NCBI GenBank assembly: GCA_947629515.1
Contig: CANRDY010000007.1
Span: 1-53,296 of the forward strand
Direction of reading: 5' to 3'
Length of the DNA stretch: 53,296 nucleotides
From: an uncultured Clostridia bacterium
Lineage (GTDB): Bacteria > Bacillota > Clostridia > Christensenellales > Borkfalkiaceae
Part shown: piece after piece, positions 32,277 to 40,412 of the stretch
How positions within the stretch are numbered: position 1 is the first letter of the stretch
How the letters are laid out: the number at the start of each line of letters is the position of its first letter
Notes under the pieces: generated by a model
Database searches by the model: none
What the model saw: only the letters and a program-made list of their open reading frames with translations
What the model was told of the DNA's origin: nothing
Position numbers and translations under genes: made by a program

Positions 32277-32511
32277 CTCCCGTAAACTTTGTATATGCTT
32301 CGCAAGCGTTCCGCTTGACCAAGTGTCTTAACAGCGTTGAGGCAGTACGGCGTTTAGGCTGTTCAACATAAAGCGGTGTCGCGCTTGCGTTTTTGCTCAG
32401 TCACGTACTTCATTGTACGCTCCTGTCGCAAAATCCGCGCGCTCCTTGCATAACTCGCATCTCCGAAGTTTCTAACTTCGTAATTGCAAATTACTTCGTT
32501 CAAGCAATTTT
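32277..32511 (+). repeat. Dispersed repeat R4, long copy
   Basis: It starts right after the stop (CTCCCGTAAACTTTGTATATG). It contains CAAGCGTTCCGCTTG, AACAGCGTTGAGGC...AGGCTGTTCAAC, CACGTACTTCATTGTACGCTCC and GAAGTTTCTAACTTC. The order matches 48601-48820. Confidence 0.85.
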
Positions 32512-32632
32512 TAAATAATAACGGAGCACATTATGGCACTGTCATTTCGAACGCTATGAGACCCGCGCATAAATGCGCGGGCGATTGAGCGAGAGAATCC
32601 CAAGGTGGTCCGTGCTTGCACTTTGAAACGCG
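32512..32632 (+). repeat. Dispersed repeat R1
   Basis: AATAACGGAGCACATTATGG to CACTTTGAAACGCG with the CCCGCGCATAAATGCGCGGG stem. No R2 follows. Confidence 0.88.
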
Positions 32633-32652
32633 CACCTATTTCCAAATAATCA

Positions 32653-32691
32653 TAAAAAAGCCCCCGCGGCGGGGCTATCCCCGCCGCGGGG
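32653..32691 (-). terminator. Terminator of rplI
   Basis: CCCCGCGGCGGGG pairs with CCCCGCCGCGGGG around CTAT. On the minus strand the stem is followed by a C and a run of T (CTTTTTT). It is a strong intrinsic terminator 40 bases after the rplI stop. Confidence 0.92.
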
Positions 32692-32731
32692 CGACATTTA
32701 CTATCTTTCACCAAAAAATCGCCCATTCCCC

Positions 32732-33175
32732 TTACTCGGGTTCAACGGAAACTATAATTTTGGTCGTCACGCCCTCGGCAAGTCGCAGTTCAACCTCGTA
32801 CTCGCCGAGGTTCTTTATGGGGCTTTCGAGCACGATTTTCTTTTTATCCACCGAATAGCCCGCCGCCGCAAGCGAAGCCGCCACGTCGGCAACCGTCACC
32901 GATCCGAACACCTTGCCGTTTTGCCCCGCCTTGATTTTCACGGGAAAGCTCTTGCCCTTAATTGTTACGGCAAGCTCTTTCATAGCTTTCAGCTCTTCCG
33001 CCTTGTGGAACTCCTGCGAAGATTTTTTCATGGCAATGTCGTTGAGTTTAGCCGCCGTCGCCGCTTCCGCCATACCTTTTTTAATGAGGAAGTTGCGCGC
33101 GTAACCCTCGTTCACGTCGACCACGTCGCCTTTTTTGCCTTGTCCTTTGACGTCCTGTAAAAGTATAACTTTCAT
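32732..33175 (-). CDS. rplI: Ribosomal protein bL9
   Basis: The 147-residue protein starts with the L9 signature MKVILLQDVKGQGKKGDVVD and NEGYARNFLIKKGMA, then a long connecting helix and the C-terminal RNA-binding domain (KIKAGQNGKVFGSVT). It binds 23S rRNA at the base of the L1 stalk. AAGGAG precedes the ATG. In many Bacillota it lies next to dnaB or gdpP; here it is monocistronic with its own terminator. Confidence 0.97.
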   Translation of the reverse strand: MKVILLQDVKGQGKKGDVVDVNEGYARNFLIKKGMAEAATAAKLNDIAMKKSSQEFHKAEELKAMKELAVTIKGKSFPVKIKAGQNGKVFGSVTVADVAASLAAAGYSVDKKKIVLESPIKNLGEYEVELRLAEGVTTKIIVSVEPE

Positions 33176-33358
33176 TGTTTTCTCCTTATCTATATTTTAT
33201 TGCAAGCCAACGCTTTTGTCAAGAGGTTTGCGCGTGTTGAGGGCGTATGCTTCGGTTGAACCGCAGGGCGGGAGCGGAAGGATCGCATTATTTTTGTTTG
33301 AACCGTTGGGGCGGGAACGTAACACGTGCGAAAGGTTCTTGTAACAAACCGTTCTCGG

Positions 33359-33422
33359 AACGCATGGTTTGAGAAACGCACGGTTCGAGGAACGCACGGT
33401 TCGAGGAACGAATGGTTCGCCA
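33359..33422. repeat. Four 16-base tandem repeats
   Basis: Units start at 33359, 33375, 33391 and 33407. Units 2 and 3 are identical (AACGCACGGTTCGAGG); units 1 and 4 differ at two to six positions. They lie about 70 bases before the DUF1540 gene. Confidence 0.85.
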
Positions 33423-33493
33423 TAAAACCGATTGAAACTCCGACGTATAAAATCGCGCGGACGGCGCAAACTGATAATACAAGGAGCATGAAT

Positions 33494-33646
33494 ATGGACG
33501 AAATCAACTACAATATCGCTTGCGACGTTACGACCTGCAAGCACAATTTCAGAAGCAGTAACTGCATGCTTAAAAGCATAAAGGTAGGGTGCACGTGCGA
33601 CGCAGAAAAGTGCACATGCTGCCAAAGTTACTCCGAAAAAATCTGA
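33494..33646 (+). CDS. DUF1540-type small cysteine-rich protein
   Basis: The 50-residue protein (start MDEINYNIACDVTTCKHN, then NCMLKSIKVGC and CTCCQSY) has the DUF1540 cysteine pattern CX4C...C...C...CX2C. This is common in Clostridia and is thought to bind metal; some copies are spore-associated. ATG 33494 is seven bases after GGAG; ATG 33488 is too close. A strong terminator follows at 33667-33701. Confidence 0.85.
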   Translation: MDEINYNIACDVTTCKHNFRSSNCMLKSIKVGCTCDAEKCTCCQSYSEKI

Positions 33647-33666
33647 ATAAGGTAAAAAATTTTTAA

Positions 33667-33701
33667 GCGGCGGGGAGCGATTGTAAATCGCTCCCCGCCG
33701 C
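33667..33701 (+). terminator. Terminator of the DUF1540 gene
   Basis: GCGGCGGGGAGCGATT and its complement form a 16-pair perfect stem with a three-base loop. No T run follows on the plus strand (CAAGCGTT). On the minus strand the stem is followed by TTAAAAATTTTTTA. Confidence 0.7.
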
Positions 33702-33850
33702 AAGCGTTCCGCTTGACCTTGTGTCTTAACGGCGGAGAAGTGGGAAGAACGTGCAAGCTGTTCAACGCGAGGCGGCGGGGGTTTGCCGAGCAAACCCCCG
33801 CCGCAATTTTAAATATTATCGAAGCTTATTAAGGCACTGTCATTTCGCGC
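33702..33850 (+). repeat. Fragments of R4 and R1 around a second hairpin
   Basis: 33700-33770 carries the R4 pieces AAGCGTTCCGCTTGACC and GTGTCTTAAC. 33772-33804 is a 15-pair hairpin (GCGGCGGGGGTTTGC). 33805-33847 is the first third of R1 (ATTATCGAAGCTTATTAAGG to TCATTTCGCG), cut off into a GC stem. Confidence 0.75.
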
Positions 33851-33887
33851 GCGGGCGCGGCAAACGCCGCCACTTTCTTTTATTCCC

Positions 33888-33916
33888 TTGACAATTTGCT
33901 TGCGCCGTGGTATATT
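33888..33916 (+). promoter_or_regulatory. Promoter of the leader RNA and leucine-rich lipoprotein gene
   Basis: TTGACA at 33888-33893 and TATATT at 33911-33916 are 17 bases apart. The predicted start, about 33922, falls at the first strand of the conserved outer helix of the leader. Confidence 0.88.
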
Positions 33917-33919
33917 TTA

Positions 33920-34079
33920 GTTACCACATTTCACAACTGCATAAATCTCGAAAGATTACACAATCTTGGCATTGTGTATCTCTTTTGAATTTAATTTTTT
34001 CTTTCGAGATTAGGTTTGTGAGGTGTGGTAACCGTAAGAGATACCGTGCGGTGTGCTCTTTCGGGAGCACACTTTTTTT
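33920..34079 (+). ncRNA. Structured leader RNA with pseudoknot and terminator, copy 1
   Basis: The helices seen are: GTTACCACA 33920-33928 with TGTGGTAAC 34024-34032; TCACAA 33931-33936 with TTGTGA 34016-34021; AATCTCGAAAGA 33944-33955 with TCTTTCGAGATT 34000-34011; and an apical hairpin ACACAAT 33958-33964 with ATTGTGT 33971-33977. GTATCTCT 33976-33983, in the inner loop, pairs with AGAGATAC 34037-34044 outside the outer helix, making a pseudoknot. A terminator (34051-34072 plus seven T) follows, and GTGCGGT 34046-34052 could instead pair with ACCGCAC 34082-34088. The same plan occurs at 49099-49366. It is probably a cis-acting RNA controlling termination; the ligand is unknown. Confidence 0.78.
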
Positions 34080-34103
34080 ATACCGCACAAAGGAGAAAAT
34101 TTT

Positions 34104-36455
34104 ATGAAAAAGAGATTTTTGGTAATTTTACTCGCCCTTGCGGCAACACTCTGCCTTGCTTTCGCCCTTTCGGCATGCTCCCCCGCCCCGAACGATAACA
34201 CGGGCAATACTACCGAACAAAGCGGCAATTCGGGCAACAGCGGCAACAACAGCGGAAGCTCGGGCAGTACGGGCAACACTAACACCCCCGAGGGCGGAGG
34301 TTCGGAAAGCACGACAGAACCCGAAACGCCCGATACGGGCGACGAGGGCGACGCGGGAAGCACTAATCCTCCCGATAGTGATAATACAGATGATATGGGC
34401 GAAACTGATAGTGATAACGACGGACATGTATGGAGCGAGTGGATAGTAATTTCTCCGGCTACATGTTCAAAGCAGGGTTTGGAAGGTCGCATATGCACAA
34501 GTGAAAAACATAGTGAACATTACGAGACCCGCGAAACGCAAATTGACCCCACGGCGCACGATTTCGGTGAATTGATAACAACGCCCGCAACTTGCACAAC
34601 AAAGGGAGTTGAAGCGCACTATCATTGTACTTGCGGAAAATTTTTTAATAAAGATAAAATCGAAATTTTGGAACAACAATTATTGACATTACCAGTTGAC
34701 AATAATGGACACATTTTGAATAAAGGCGAAAGCACTTGCGCAAATTGCGGTACGACTTTAACCGTCAATCTAAAATATTCGCTGTTAAGTGATAACACAT
34801 ATTCGGTCAGTAAAGGTTCGGCAACCGATAGTAACATAATAATACCCGCAATATACGACGGGAAGCCCGTAACCGCTATCGGTAATTTTGCGTTCTCGAG
34901 TTGCAGTAGTCTTAAAAGCATAGTCATACCTAACAGCGTAACTTCTATCGATAAAAATGCGTTCTGGGATTGCACAAACCTTACAAGCATAACTATATCG
35001 GACAGCGTTACTTCTATCGGCGATTATGCGTTCAGTAGTTGTAGAAGCCTTGAAAGTATAGCCATACCCGACGGAGTTACTTCTATCGGCGATGAAGCGT
35101 TCCATAATTGCTATAGTCTTAAAAGCGTAAACTTCGGCAACGACAGTAAACTTGAAATCATCGGCGATTATGCGTTCGAGTATTGCACAAGCCTTATAAG
35201 CATAAATTTCGGCGATAATAGTAAACTTGAAACTATCGGTGATATGGCGTTCTATGATTGCACAAGTCTTACAAGCATAACCATACCCGACAGTGTAACG
35301 TCTATCGGCGGTAGTGCGTTCTTGGGTTGCACAAGCCTTGAACGCATTAATGTCGGAGAAAATAACACAGCTTATTCAAGCGAAAGCGGAATTTTGTACA
35401 ATAAGTCTAAAACTCAGTTCATACATATTCCTACAGCAGTTAAAGGAACGATAACTATACCCGACGGCATAACTTCTATCGGCAGTAGCGCATTCAGCGA
35501 AAATAAAAAAATTGAAACAGTAATTATTGGCACTACCAGCAAACTTGAGACTATCGGCGAAAGTGCGTTCTTGGATTGCACAAGCCTTAAAAGCATAACT
35601 ATACCCAAAAGTGTAACTTCTATCGGTAAAAATGCGTTCTATAATTGCAATAACATTAATAAACTTTACATAACCGATTTGGTGGCGTGGTGCAATATTG
35701 ATTTTGGCAATGTTACCGCTAACCCTTTGGGGAAAAACCTTTATTTGAATTATGATCTTATAACCGAGTTGCATATTCCGCAAGAAGTTAAAGAAATTAA
35801 AAATTATGTGTTTGCGGGTTATAATGGTACAAGTATAATCATACCCGACGGCGTAACTTCTATTGGCGCGGGTGCGTTTAGTGATTGCGCAAATCTTATT
35901 AGTATAACTATCCCTAAGAGCGTAACTTCTATCGGCGCGGGTGCATTCAATAGTTGCTACGAACTTAAATATGTGTATTTTGAAAATAACAGCAAACTCG
36001 AAACTATCGGCGATAAGGCGTTCTATCACTCAGTAATTATAAATATAAGCATACCTGATAGTGTCACATCTATTGGCGAAAGTGCGTTCGAGAATTGCTA
36101 TTACCTTGCCAGCATGCGGTTTGGTGATAACAGCAAACTTGAAACTATCGGCAATGAAGCGTTCTATATGTGCTCTCGCCTTAACAATATAACTATACCC
36201 GACAGCGTTACTTCTATAGGCAATCGGGCGTTCGCGAGGTGCTCCATACTTGCAAGCATAACTATACCAAAAAATGTAACCTATATAGGCGCTGATGCGT
36301 TCTATGGTTGCATAGATCTTTCATCCGTTACATTCGCTAATAAAAATGGTTGGAAGGTTGGTAATAGCATTGATGTAAATGTTGGCATCTCCTCAGAAAA
36401 TGCGAAGATGTTGAAAGATACTTATCGCAGTTCTTATTGGAAGCGCGAGGGGTGA
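34104..36455 (+). CDS. BspA-like leucine-rich repeat surface lipoprotein
   Basis: The 783-residue protein has a lipoprotein signal peptide (MKKRFLVILLALAATLCLAF, lipobox LSAC with the lipidated Cys at about 24). A Gly/Ser/Asn/Thr/Glu-rich linker runs to about residue 110. Two cysteine-paired modules follow (WIVISPATCSKQGLEGRICT; PATCTTKGVEAHYHCTCGK). Then come about 20 LRR_5/BspA repeats of the form SITIPDSVTSIGDYAFSSC. Such repeats form a right-handed solenoid used for binding host or matrix proteins. It is anchored only by the N-terminal lipid. AAGGAG precedes ATG 34104. Expression is presumably set by the leader RNA and terminator at 33920-34079. Confidence 0.9.
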   Translation: MKKRFLVILLALAATLCLAFALSACSPAPNDNTGNTTEQSGNSGNSGNNSGSSGSTGNTNTPEGGGSESTTEPETPDTGDEGDAGSTNPPDSDNTDDMGETDSDNDGHVWSEWIVISPATCSKQGLEGRICTSEKHSEHYETRETQIDPTAHDFGELITTPATCTTKGVEAHYHCTCGKFFNKDKIEILEQQLLTLPVDNNGHILNKGESTCANCGTTLTVNLKYSLLSDNTYSVSKGSATDSNIIIPAIYDGKPVTAIGNFAFSSCSSLKSIVIPNSVTSIDKNAFWDCTNLTSITISDSVTSIGDYAFSSCRSLESIAIPDGVTSIGDEAFHNCYSLKSVNFGNDSKLEIIGDYAFEYCTSLISINFGDNSKLETIGDMAFYDCTSLTSITIPDSVTSIGGSAFLGCTSLERINVGENNTAYSSESGILYNKSKTQFIHIPTAVKGTITIPDGITSIGSSAFSENKKIETVIIGTTSKLETIGESAFLDCTSLKSITIPKSVTSIGKNAFYNCNNINKLYITDLVAWCNIDFGNVTANPLGKNLYLNYDLITELHIPQEVKEIKNYVFAGYNGTSIIIPDGVTSIGAGAFSDCANLISITIPKSVTSIGAGAFNSCYELKYVYFENNSKLETIGDKAFYHSVIINISIPDSVTSIGESAFENCYYLASMRFGDNSKLETIGNEAFYMCSRLNNITIPDSVTSIGNRAFARCSILASITIPKNVTYIGADAFYGCIDLSSVTFANKNGWKVGNSIDVNVGISSENAKMLKDTYRSSYWKREG

Positions 36456-36476
36456 GGGTTTTTGGAGTGATATAAG

Positions 36477-36505
36477 GCGGCGGGCGCAGATACTGCGCCC
36501 GCCGC
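36477..36505 (+). terminator. Terminator after the leucine-rich lipoprotein gene
   Basis: GCGGCGGGCGCAG pairs with CTGCGCCCGCCGC around ATA, 13 pairs, followed by ATTTATTAAT. It is nearly the same stem as 11815-11841 and 24831-24857. Confidence 0.75.
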
Positions 36506-36815
36506 ATTTATTAATATTATCGGAGCGACATAAGGCACTGTCATTTCGAACGCTATGAGACCCGCGCATAAATGCGCGGGCGATTAAGTGAGAGAATCCC
36601 CCCGTGGTCTGCTCGGGGCACTTTGAAACGCGTTATCACTTCCAAATAATAACCACCTTATAAAAACTCCGCTATACTGCGGAATAGATTTCTCGGCTTC
36701 GTGCGCGTCCGCTTACTTCGCTCGAAATGACAGTTATTATTAGAAGTTCGCTCGCTTCGGTCTCGCCTTTGGCGAGGGGTCGGGCAAAGCCCTCGAACGA
36801 AATGACAGTTATTAT
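36506..36815 (+). repeat. Dispersed repeat R1+R2 and an extra related hairpin
   Basis: R1 is 36506-36632 and R2 starts at 36655 (CTCCGCTATACTGCGG). In this copy the right half of R2 is replaced by ATTTCTCGGCTTCGTGC and TCGCTCGAAATGACAGTTAT. A further block to 36815 (CTCGCCTTTGGCGAG, AACGAAATGACAGTTATT) repeats the same ending. Confidence 0.82.
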
Positions 36816-36825
36816 TTAAAGTAAC

Positions 36826-36852
36826 GCCCCGCGCGGCTTTGCCGCGCGGGGC
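36826..36852 (-). terminator. Hairpin downstream of the DUF2207 gene
   Basis: GCCCCGCGCGGC pairs with GCCGCGCGGGGC around TTT. On the minus strand it lies about 90 bases beyond the stop at 36941. It is followed by GTTACTTTAAATAA, so the T run is weak. Confidence 0.6.
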
Positions 36853-36940
36853 TATATCTTTATTATCCTCAACATTATTTTCGCCGTCAGCACCGTTGTC
36901 GCTCGCACTCTCTCGCGCACGCGCCGCAAATTATCTTTAA

Positions 36941-38839
36941 TTATCTTCCGCCGCCGCCACCGCCGCCGAAGCCGCCGCCGCTGAATCCGCCAAAACCCCC
37001 GCCGAAGTGCATATTACTTCCCGAGGAAGAGGGGCGAGCGATCATGCCCGTCGAAATGGTCGAAACGGAGTTACGTATAAGCGAATTGAGATAGATGAAC
37101 GTAAACATATCGTGCGTTGCCGAGCCGTAAGCCCAATAGGGCGGGGGCACGGTGAGGTCGGCAAACTTCTTTTCCCACTTGTCGGTCACGTCCAGCACCT
37201 GCGCGTAGGGCAGTATCCTGTAATAGAACTGCGGGTCGTCTTCCAACAGCTTTTCGAGTTGCGCCTTTTCGGCTTTCAGAATAAAATTTCTGAACCCGAC
37301 TATCTCGCTCAGCGTTCGGTTGTACTCGCGCGAGCGTTCTATGACGAACGCCGAGCACATTGTGAACGCAAATCCCCCCGCCGAGAGCAGCAGTTTGGGC
37401 ACAAATTCCGCCAGAGAGAAGGGTATAAAGAAGGTATACGCCGCCGTAAAGCCCGCCGCCAGCACGCCCAAAATAACGCCGAACAACGCCTTTTTCTTGG
37501 CCGAATATTTATATCTGTTGTAAAGAACCGACTCCGTAACGCCGTACAGCACGAGCGCGGCAATGAGCGCGAGGAACCCCGGCAGGAATACGACGCTTCC
37601 CCCCAGCCTTACTATCCCCATAACAAGGGGCGCAACGCCGAGGAGCGCGCCGCCCAACAGCGCGAATATTATCGAAACGCCTATGCTCGAACTCTTATAA
37701 AGCCCTCTCGCCTTTTCGTTGACGAGCTTCGTCGCCTGTTCGAAAGTCTTATAAAACGCAAATTTCAGCTCGCTCGGGCGCACGTGGTCGCTCGTCTGGA
37801 AGAGCCGCGCAAACACCACCTGCTCATAGTCCGCCGCGTCGGGGGGCAAGGGCTTTATTTTTATTATTTCGGGGTCGTCGTGGTTTTCGAGGTTGAGCTT
37901 CAGATAGCCCTTATCCGCCCAATAGAAGATGAGCGAGGTCACGTCCTCGGAGTTGACTTTGTTGTCGATGAGCTTGCCCATGATAAGGGGATCCATGTTG
38001 TTTGGCGCGGTAAAGTTGATTACGGGCGTAAGTCGGTTTTTCATAAAGAAGAGTATCTTTACAAAGATCGCCGCAAGCGCAAGCCCCGCCAAAGCTATCA
38101 CGAACCAATAGGGGGTCATGTCGAAATTGGTGTGTATAGAACCCGCCTCGAACTGAACGTCGTAAGTCACTCCGTTATAGGCGTCAAGCCCGCTCACCGT
38201 GTTGTGAATGGTCAGTCGTCCGTTCACTTCGGGTATATCGGCGGTGGTTACGGTACTGCTGTCAGTGCTTCCCTTTTTGCCTATATACATTTTGACGGAA
38301 AGGGGTGTAAGCCCCTCGGGCAGAATAAGCGTTATGTCGGCGTTGTTTATGAGGCACTCCCAGCCCGTGCCCACCGGCACGAGGGGTAGCAGTCCGCTTT
38401 CCACCGAAAAATCGGTTATGCCGTAGTCGTAGGTAATAAGATAGGTCTCGCTTTCGTCGTGTTTGTTGGTGCTGTTGCCTATGTCGAGAGTTACGAAATC
38501 GCTGTCGACTATCTCGGTCTCGTACCAAAGTTCCCCGATGATGTCGACGCCCGTCACCGTAATGTTTTTTACATAGGAAGAACTCGTCGGGATATGGCGA
38601 TAAAAGCCCGTGCTGTTCCACCCAATATAGTTGACGGTTATCCGCTCGGTGACCTTTATAAGGCAGTCGGCGGATATGTCGTAAGTGACGTTGTAGTTTT
38701 CGATCTCCATGCGGGTGTCGCCGCCGCCGTGCGTTGCCGCGCTCGCGGGTTTAACGGTGAACGCGGTAACGCAAATGACGGCGATCGCGGCAAACAGAGC
38801 CAGAATCGCACAGATCGGCGTAAATTTCGCCTTTTTCAT
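36941..38839 (-). CDS. DUF2207 membrane protein
   Basis: The 632-residue protein has an N-terminal signal/anchor (ICAILALFAAIAVICVTAF) and an extracytoplasmic DUF2207 beta domain (YNVTYDISADCLIKVTERIT, GFYRHIPTSSSY). A transmembrane helix lies near 255-280, and a cytoplasmic domain follows with two more helix pairs near 395-450 and 480-520. It ends in the Gly/Ser/Phe-rich tail (GGFGGFSGGGFGGGGGGG) that is usual in this family. DUF2207 genes commonly sit beside lemA, as here. The function is unknown. The start at 38839 is chosen because AGAGGAAAA precedes it; an open frame continues 15 codons upstream. Confidence 0.88.
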   Translation of the reverse strand: MKKAKFTPICAILALFAAIAVICVTAFTVKPASAATHGGGDTRMEIENYNVTYDISADCLIKVTERITVNYIGWNSTGFYRHIPTSSSYVKNITVTGVDIIGELWYETEIVDSDFVTLDIGNSTNKHDESETYLITYDYGITDFSVESGLLPLVPVGTGWECLINNADITLILPEGLTPLSVKMYIGKKGSTDSSTVTTADIPEVNGRLTIHNTVSGLDAYNGVTYDVQFEAGSIHTNFDMTPYWFVIALAGLALAAIFVKILFFMKNRLTPVINFTAPNNMDPLIMGKLIDNKVNSEDVTSLIFYWADKGYLKLNLENHDDPEIIKIKPLPPDAADYEQVVFARLFQTSDHVRPSELKFAFYKTFEQATKLVNEKARGLYKSSSIGVSIIFALLGGALLGVAPLVMGIVRLGGSVVFLPGFLALIAALVLYGVTESVLYNRYKYSAKKKALFGVILGVLAAGFTAAYTFFIPFSLAEFVPKLLLSAGGFAFTMCSAFVIERSREYNRTLSEIVGFRNFILKAEKAQLEKLLEDDPQFYYRILPYAQVLDVTDKWEKKFADLTVPPPYWAYGSATHDMFTFIYLNSLIRNSVSTISTGMIARPSSSGSNMHFGGGFGGFSGGGFGGGGGGGR

Positions 38840-38972
38840 ATTTTCCTCTTTTTGCGGTCGAACCGCAGGGCTTGGTAACTTCACCCCAAAAAGTCGCTTA
38901 AACTCCCCGCGCGTTTAAAAAAGCGGTGGGGGGGAAGTTAATAAAACCTTTCGGTTCGCAGATATAAAGACC

Positions 38973-39548
38973 TCAGAACTGAACTCTGACGTTTTCCCTT
39001 TCGGCTTCTTCGGTGGTGAAGTATTCGGCTTTTTCGACTTTCATCATCTTTGCAATGATATTTGCGGGGAAGCTGACGGCTTTTTTGTTGAAGTCCTTTA
39101 CTACCGCGTTGTAGTACTTGCGCGCCTGCGCAAGCTCGGTCTCGATCCCCGAAAGACTGCTTTGAAGGCTGACGAAGCCCGCGTTGGCTTTGAGCTCGGG
39201 ATAGGCTTCGGCAACGAGGTTCACAGCCCTCAACGCCCTTGTAACTTCGCCGTCCGCCTTGATTTTTTCTGCGGCGGTAGAGGCGTTCTGCGCCCCCGCG
39301 CGCGCTCTCGTCACGCCCTCGAGCACTTCGCTCTCGTGCTTGGCATAGCCCTTTACGGTCTCCACAAGGTTGGGGATAAGGTCGTATCTCTTTTTAAGAT
39401 ACACGTCGATAGTTGCAAAAGCCTCCGCAATGTTCTGTTTGCCCGCCGCAAAGTAGTTGCGGGTGACGATCGCCCAGATGAGGAGAGCCAAAACCAAAAC
39501 TCCGACAACAACTCCGACGACAATGCCTGCGATTACGAATGTTTCCAT
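38973..39548 (-). CDS. LemA family protein
   Basis: The 191-residue protein has an N-terminal membrane helix (VVGVVVGVLVLALLIWAIVT). A four-helix LemA domain follows, with IDVYLKKRYDLIPNLVETVK and LKANAGFVSLQSSLSGIETE, and it ends with the conserved tail ENVRVQF. The bulk would face outside or inside as a coiled bundle; the function is unknown. It lies upstream of the DUF2207 gene in the same direction, a pairing seen widely in bacteria, so the two probably work together at the membrane. Confidence 0.93.
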   Translation of the reverse strand: METFVIAGIVVGVVVGVLVLALLIWAIVTRNYFAAGKQNIAEAFATIDVYLKKRYDLIPNLVETVKGYAKHESEVLEGVTRARAGAQNASTAAEKIKADGEVTRALRAVNLVAEAYPELKANAGFVSLQSSLSGIETELAQARKYYNAVVKDFNKKAVSFPANIIAKMMKVEKAEYFTTEEAERENVRVQF

Positions 39549-39668
39549 TTTTTAAGAACCTCTCTTAATGTCATTTGCCCAAAAGGGCAGTGTATAATAA
39601 AATTGCCTTTAACGCGCGCCGCGACTTTTGAGCGCAAAAGTACCGCTGTTTTTTGCACGCAAAAATTA

Positions 39669-40163
39669 TCAGGCAAATTTTTTCAGTTCGCCCAAGGCGT
39701 TTTTAAGGAAGAATTCGGCGGTCGAATCCTTTTTTACGGCGGCAAGAGCCTCTTCGGGGGTAAACCATTTCACCTCGGCAATTTCGTTCCTGTCGATATC
39801 GGGTTCGCCGTCCTCTGCCATCAAAAGGAAGTTGAGCATAAGCACGTTGCGCGGCTCGTGATAGCGCGACGACATATACTTAAACTTTACGGTATTGAGC
39901 TTTGTCTCTTCCTTGAACTCGCGCGAGACGGCTTTTTCAGCCGTTTCGCCCTTTTTAACGTAACCCGCAAACAGAATATAATCTTCCTGTCCCACGTGTT
40001 TGGCAAGCAGAATTTTATCGCGCTGTCTGTTGGTGACGACCATGCTCACGGCAGTCGCGTACTGCGGAAAGCGGAACTCCCCGCAGTTTTTGCAATAGGG
40101 CACAAGCCCTTCGCCCGTGGCGTACATAAGGGTAAGTTTTTCCCCGCATTCGGTACAAAACAT
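39669..40163 (-). CDS. Nudix hydrolase with N-terminal zinc ribbon
   Basis: The 164-residue protein starts with a zinc ribbon (CTECGEKL...CKNCGEF), as in NudC-type enzymes. It has the Nudix box GYVKKGETAEKAVSREFKEE. In the motif GX5EX7REUXEEXGU all acidic metal ligands are present, but the Gly of the last three positions is replaced (TKL). Nudix enzymes hydrolyse nucleoside diphosphate derivatives; the ribbon suggests NADH or capped-RNA-like substrates, but this is inference. It has its own promoter (40207-40235) and may lead the lemA/DUF2207 unit. Confidence 0.9.
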   Translation of the reverse strand: MFCTECGEKLTLMYATGEGLVPYCKNCGEFRFPQYATAVSMVVTNRQRDKILLAKHVGQEDYILFAGYVKKGETAEKAVSREFKEETKLNTVKFKYMSSRYHEPRNVLMLNFLLMAEDGEPDIDRNEIAEVKWFTPEEALAAVKKDSTAEFFLKNALGELKKFA

Positions 40164-40206
40164 AACGTTCTCCGTTTAAGTTAAATTATATTATTATTCA
40201 CATTAT

Positions 40207-40235
40207 ATTATATAACAAACCTTTTAATTTTTCAA
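40207..40235 (-). promoter_or_regulatory. Promoter of the Nudix gene
   Basis: On the minus strand TTGAAA (plus 40230-40235) and TATAAT (plus 40207-40212) are 17 bases apart. A second overlapping TATAAT lies at 40202-40207. Confidence 0.8.
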
Positions 40236-40261
40236 GACTTAAATCAAGATTTGTTTATTTG

Positions 40262-40290
40262 TTGACATAAATTCCTTAAAGGCGTATAAT
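40262..40290 (+). promoter_or_regulatory. Promoter of the UDP-sugar pyrophosphorylase gene
   Basis: TTGACA at 40262-40267 and TATAAT at 40285-40290 are 17 bases apart. The leader of about 115 bases has short inverted repeats (for example CTTTTTCCGCC...GCGGAAAG). It is divergent from the Nudix promoter. Confidence 0.9.
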
Positions 40291-40412
40291 TGAATGAACG
40301 GAAGGCGCGCTTTTTTGCCTTTTTCCGCCTTGTTCGGAAGCGGAAAGGCGCGATCCTTTTTAAGGGCTTTTGCTTTCGCCCTGCAAAACGATAAAACGCG
40401 GGAACGGTAAAT

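Noticed and set aside
33359-33422. CRISPR array
   Set aside because: The 16-base units are directly adjacent with no unique spacers, and no cas genes are present. Other repeats in the window are dispersed, not regularly spaced.
33920-34079. c-di-GMP-I/II, T-box or SAM riboswitch as the identity of the surface-protein leaders
   Set aside because: None of the conserved blocks of those classes is present: no GCAACC/GGTGCTAA, no AGGGTGG, and no c-di-GMP aptamer core. The pairing pattern also differs.
37007-38389. 460-codon plus-strand frame opposite the DUF2207 gene
   Set aside because: It is an antisense shadow, Arg/His-rich and without a ribosome site.
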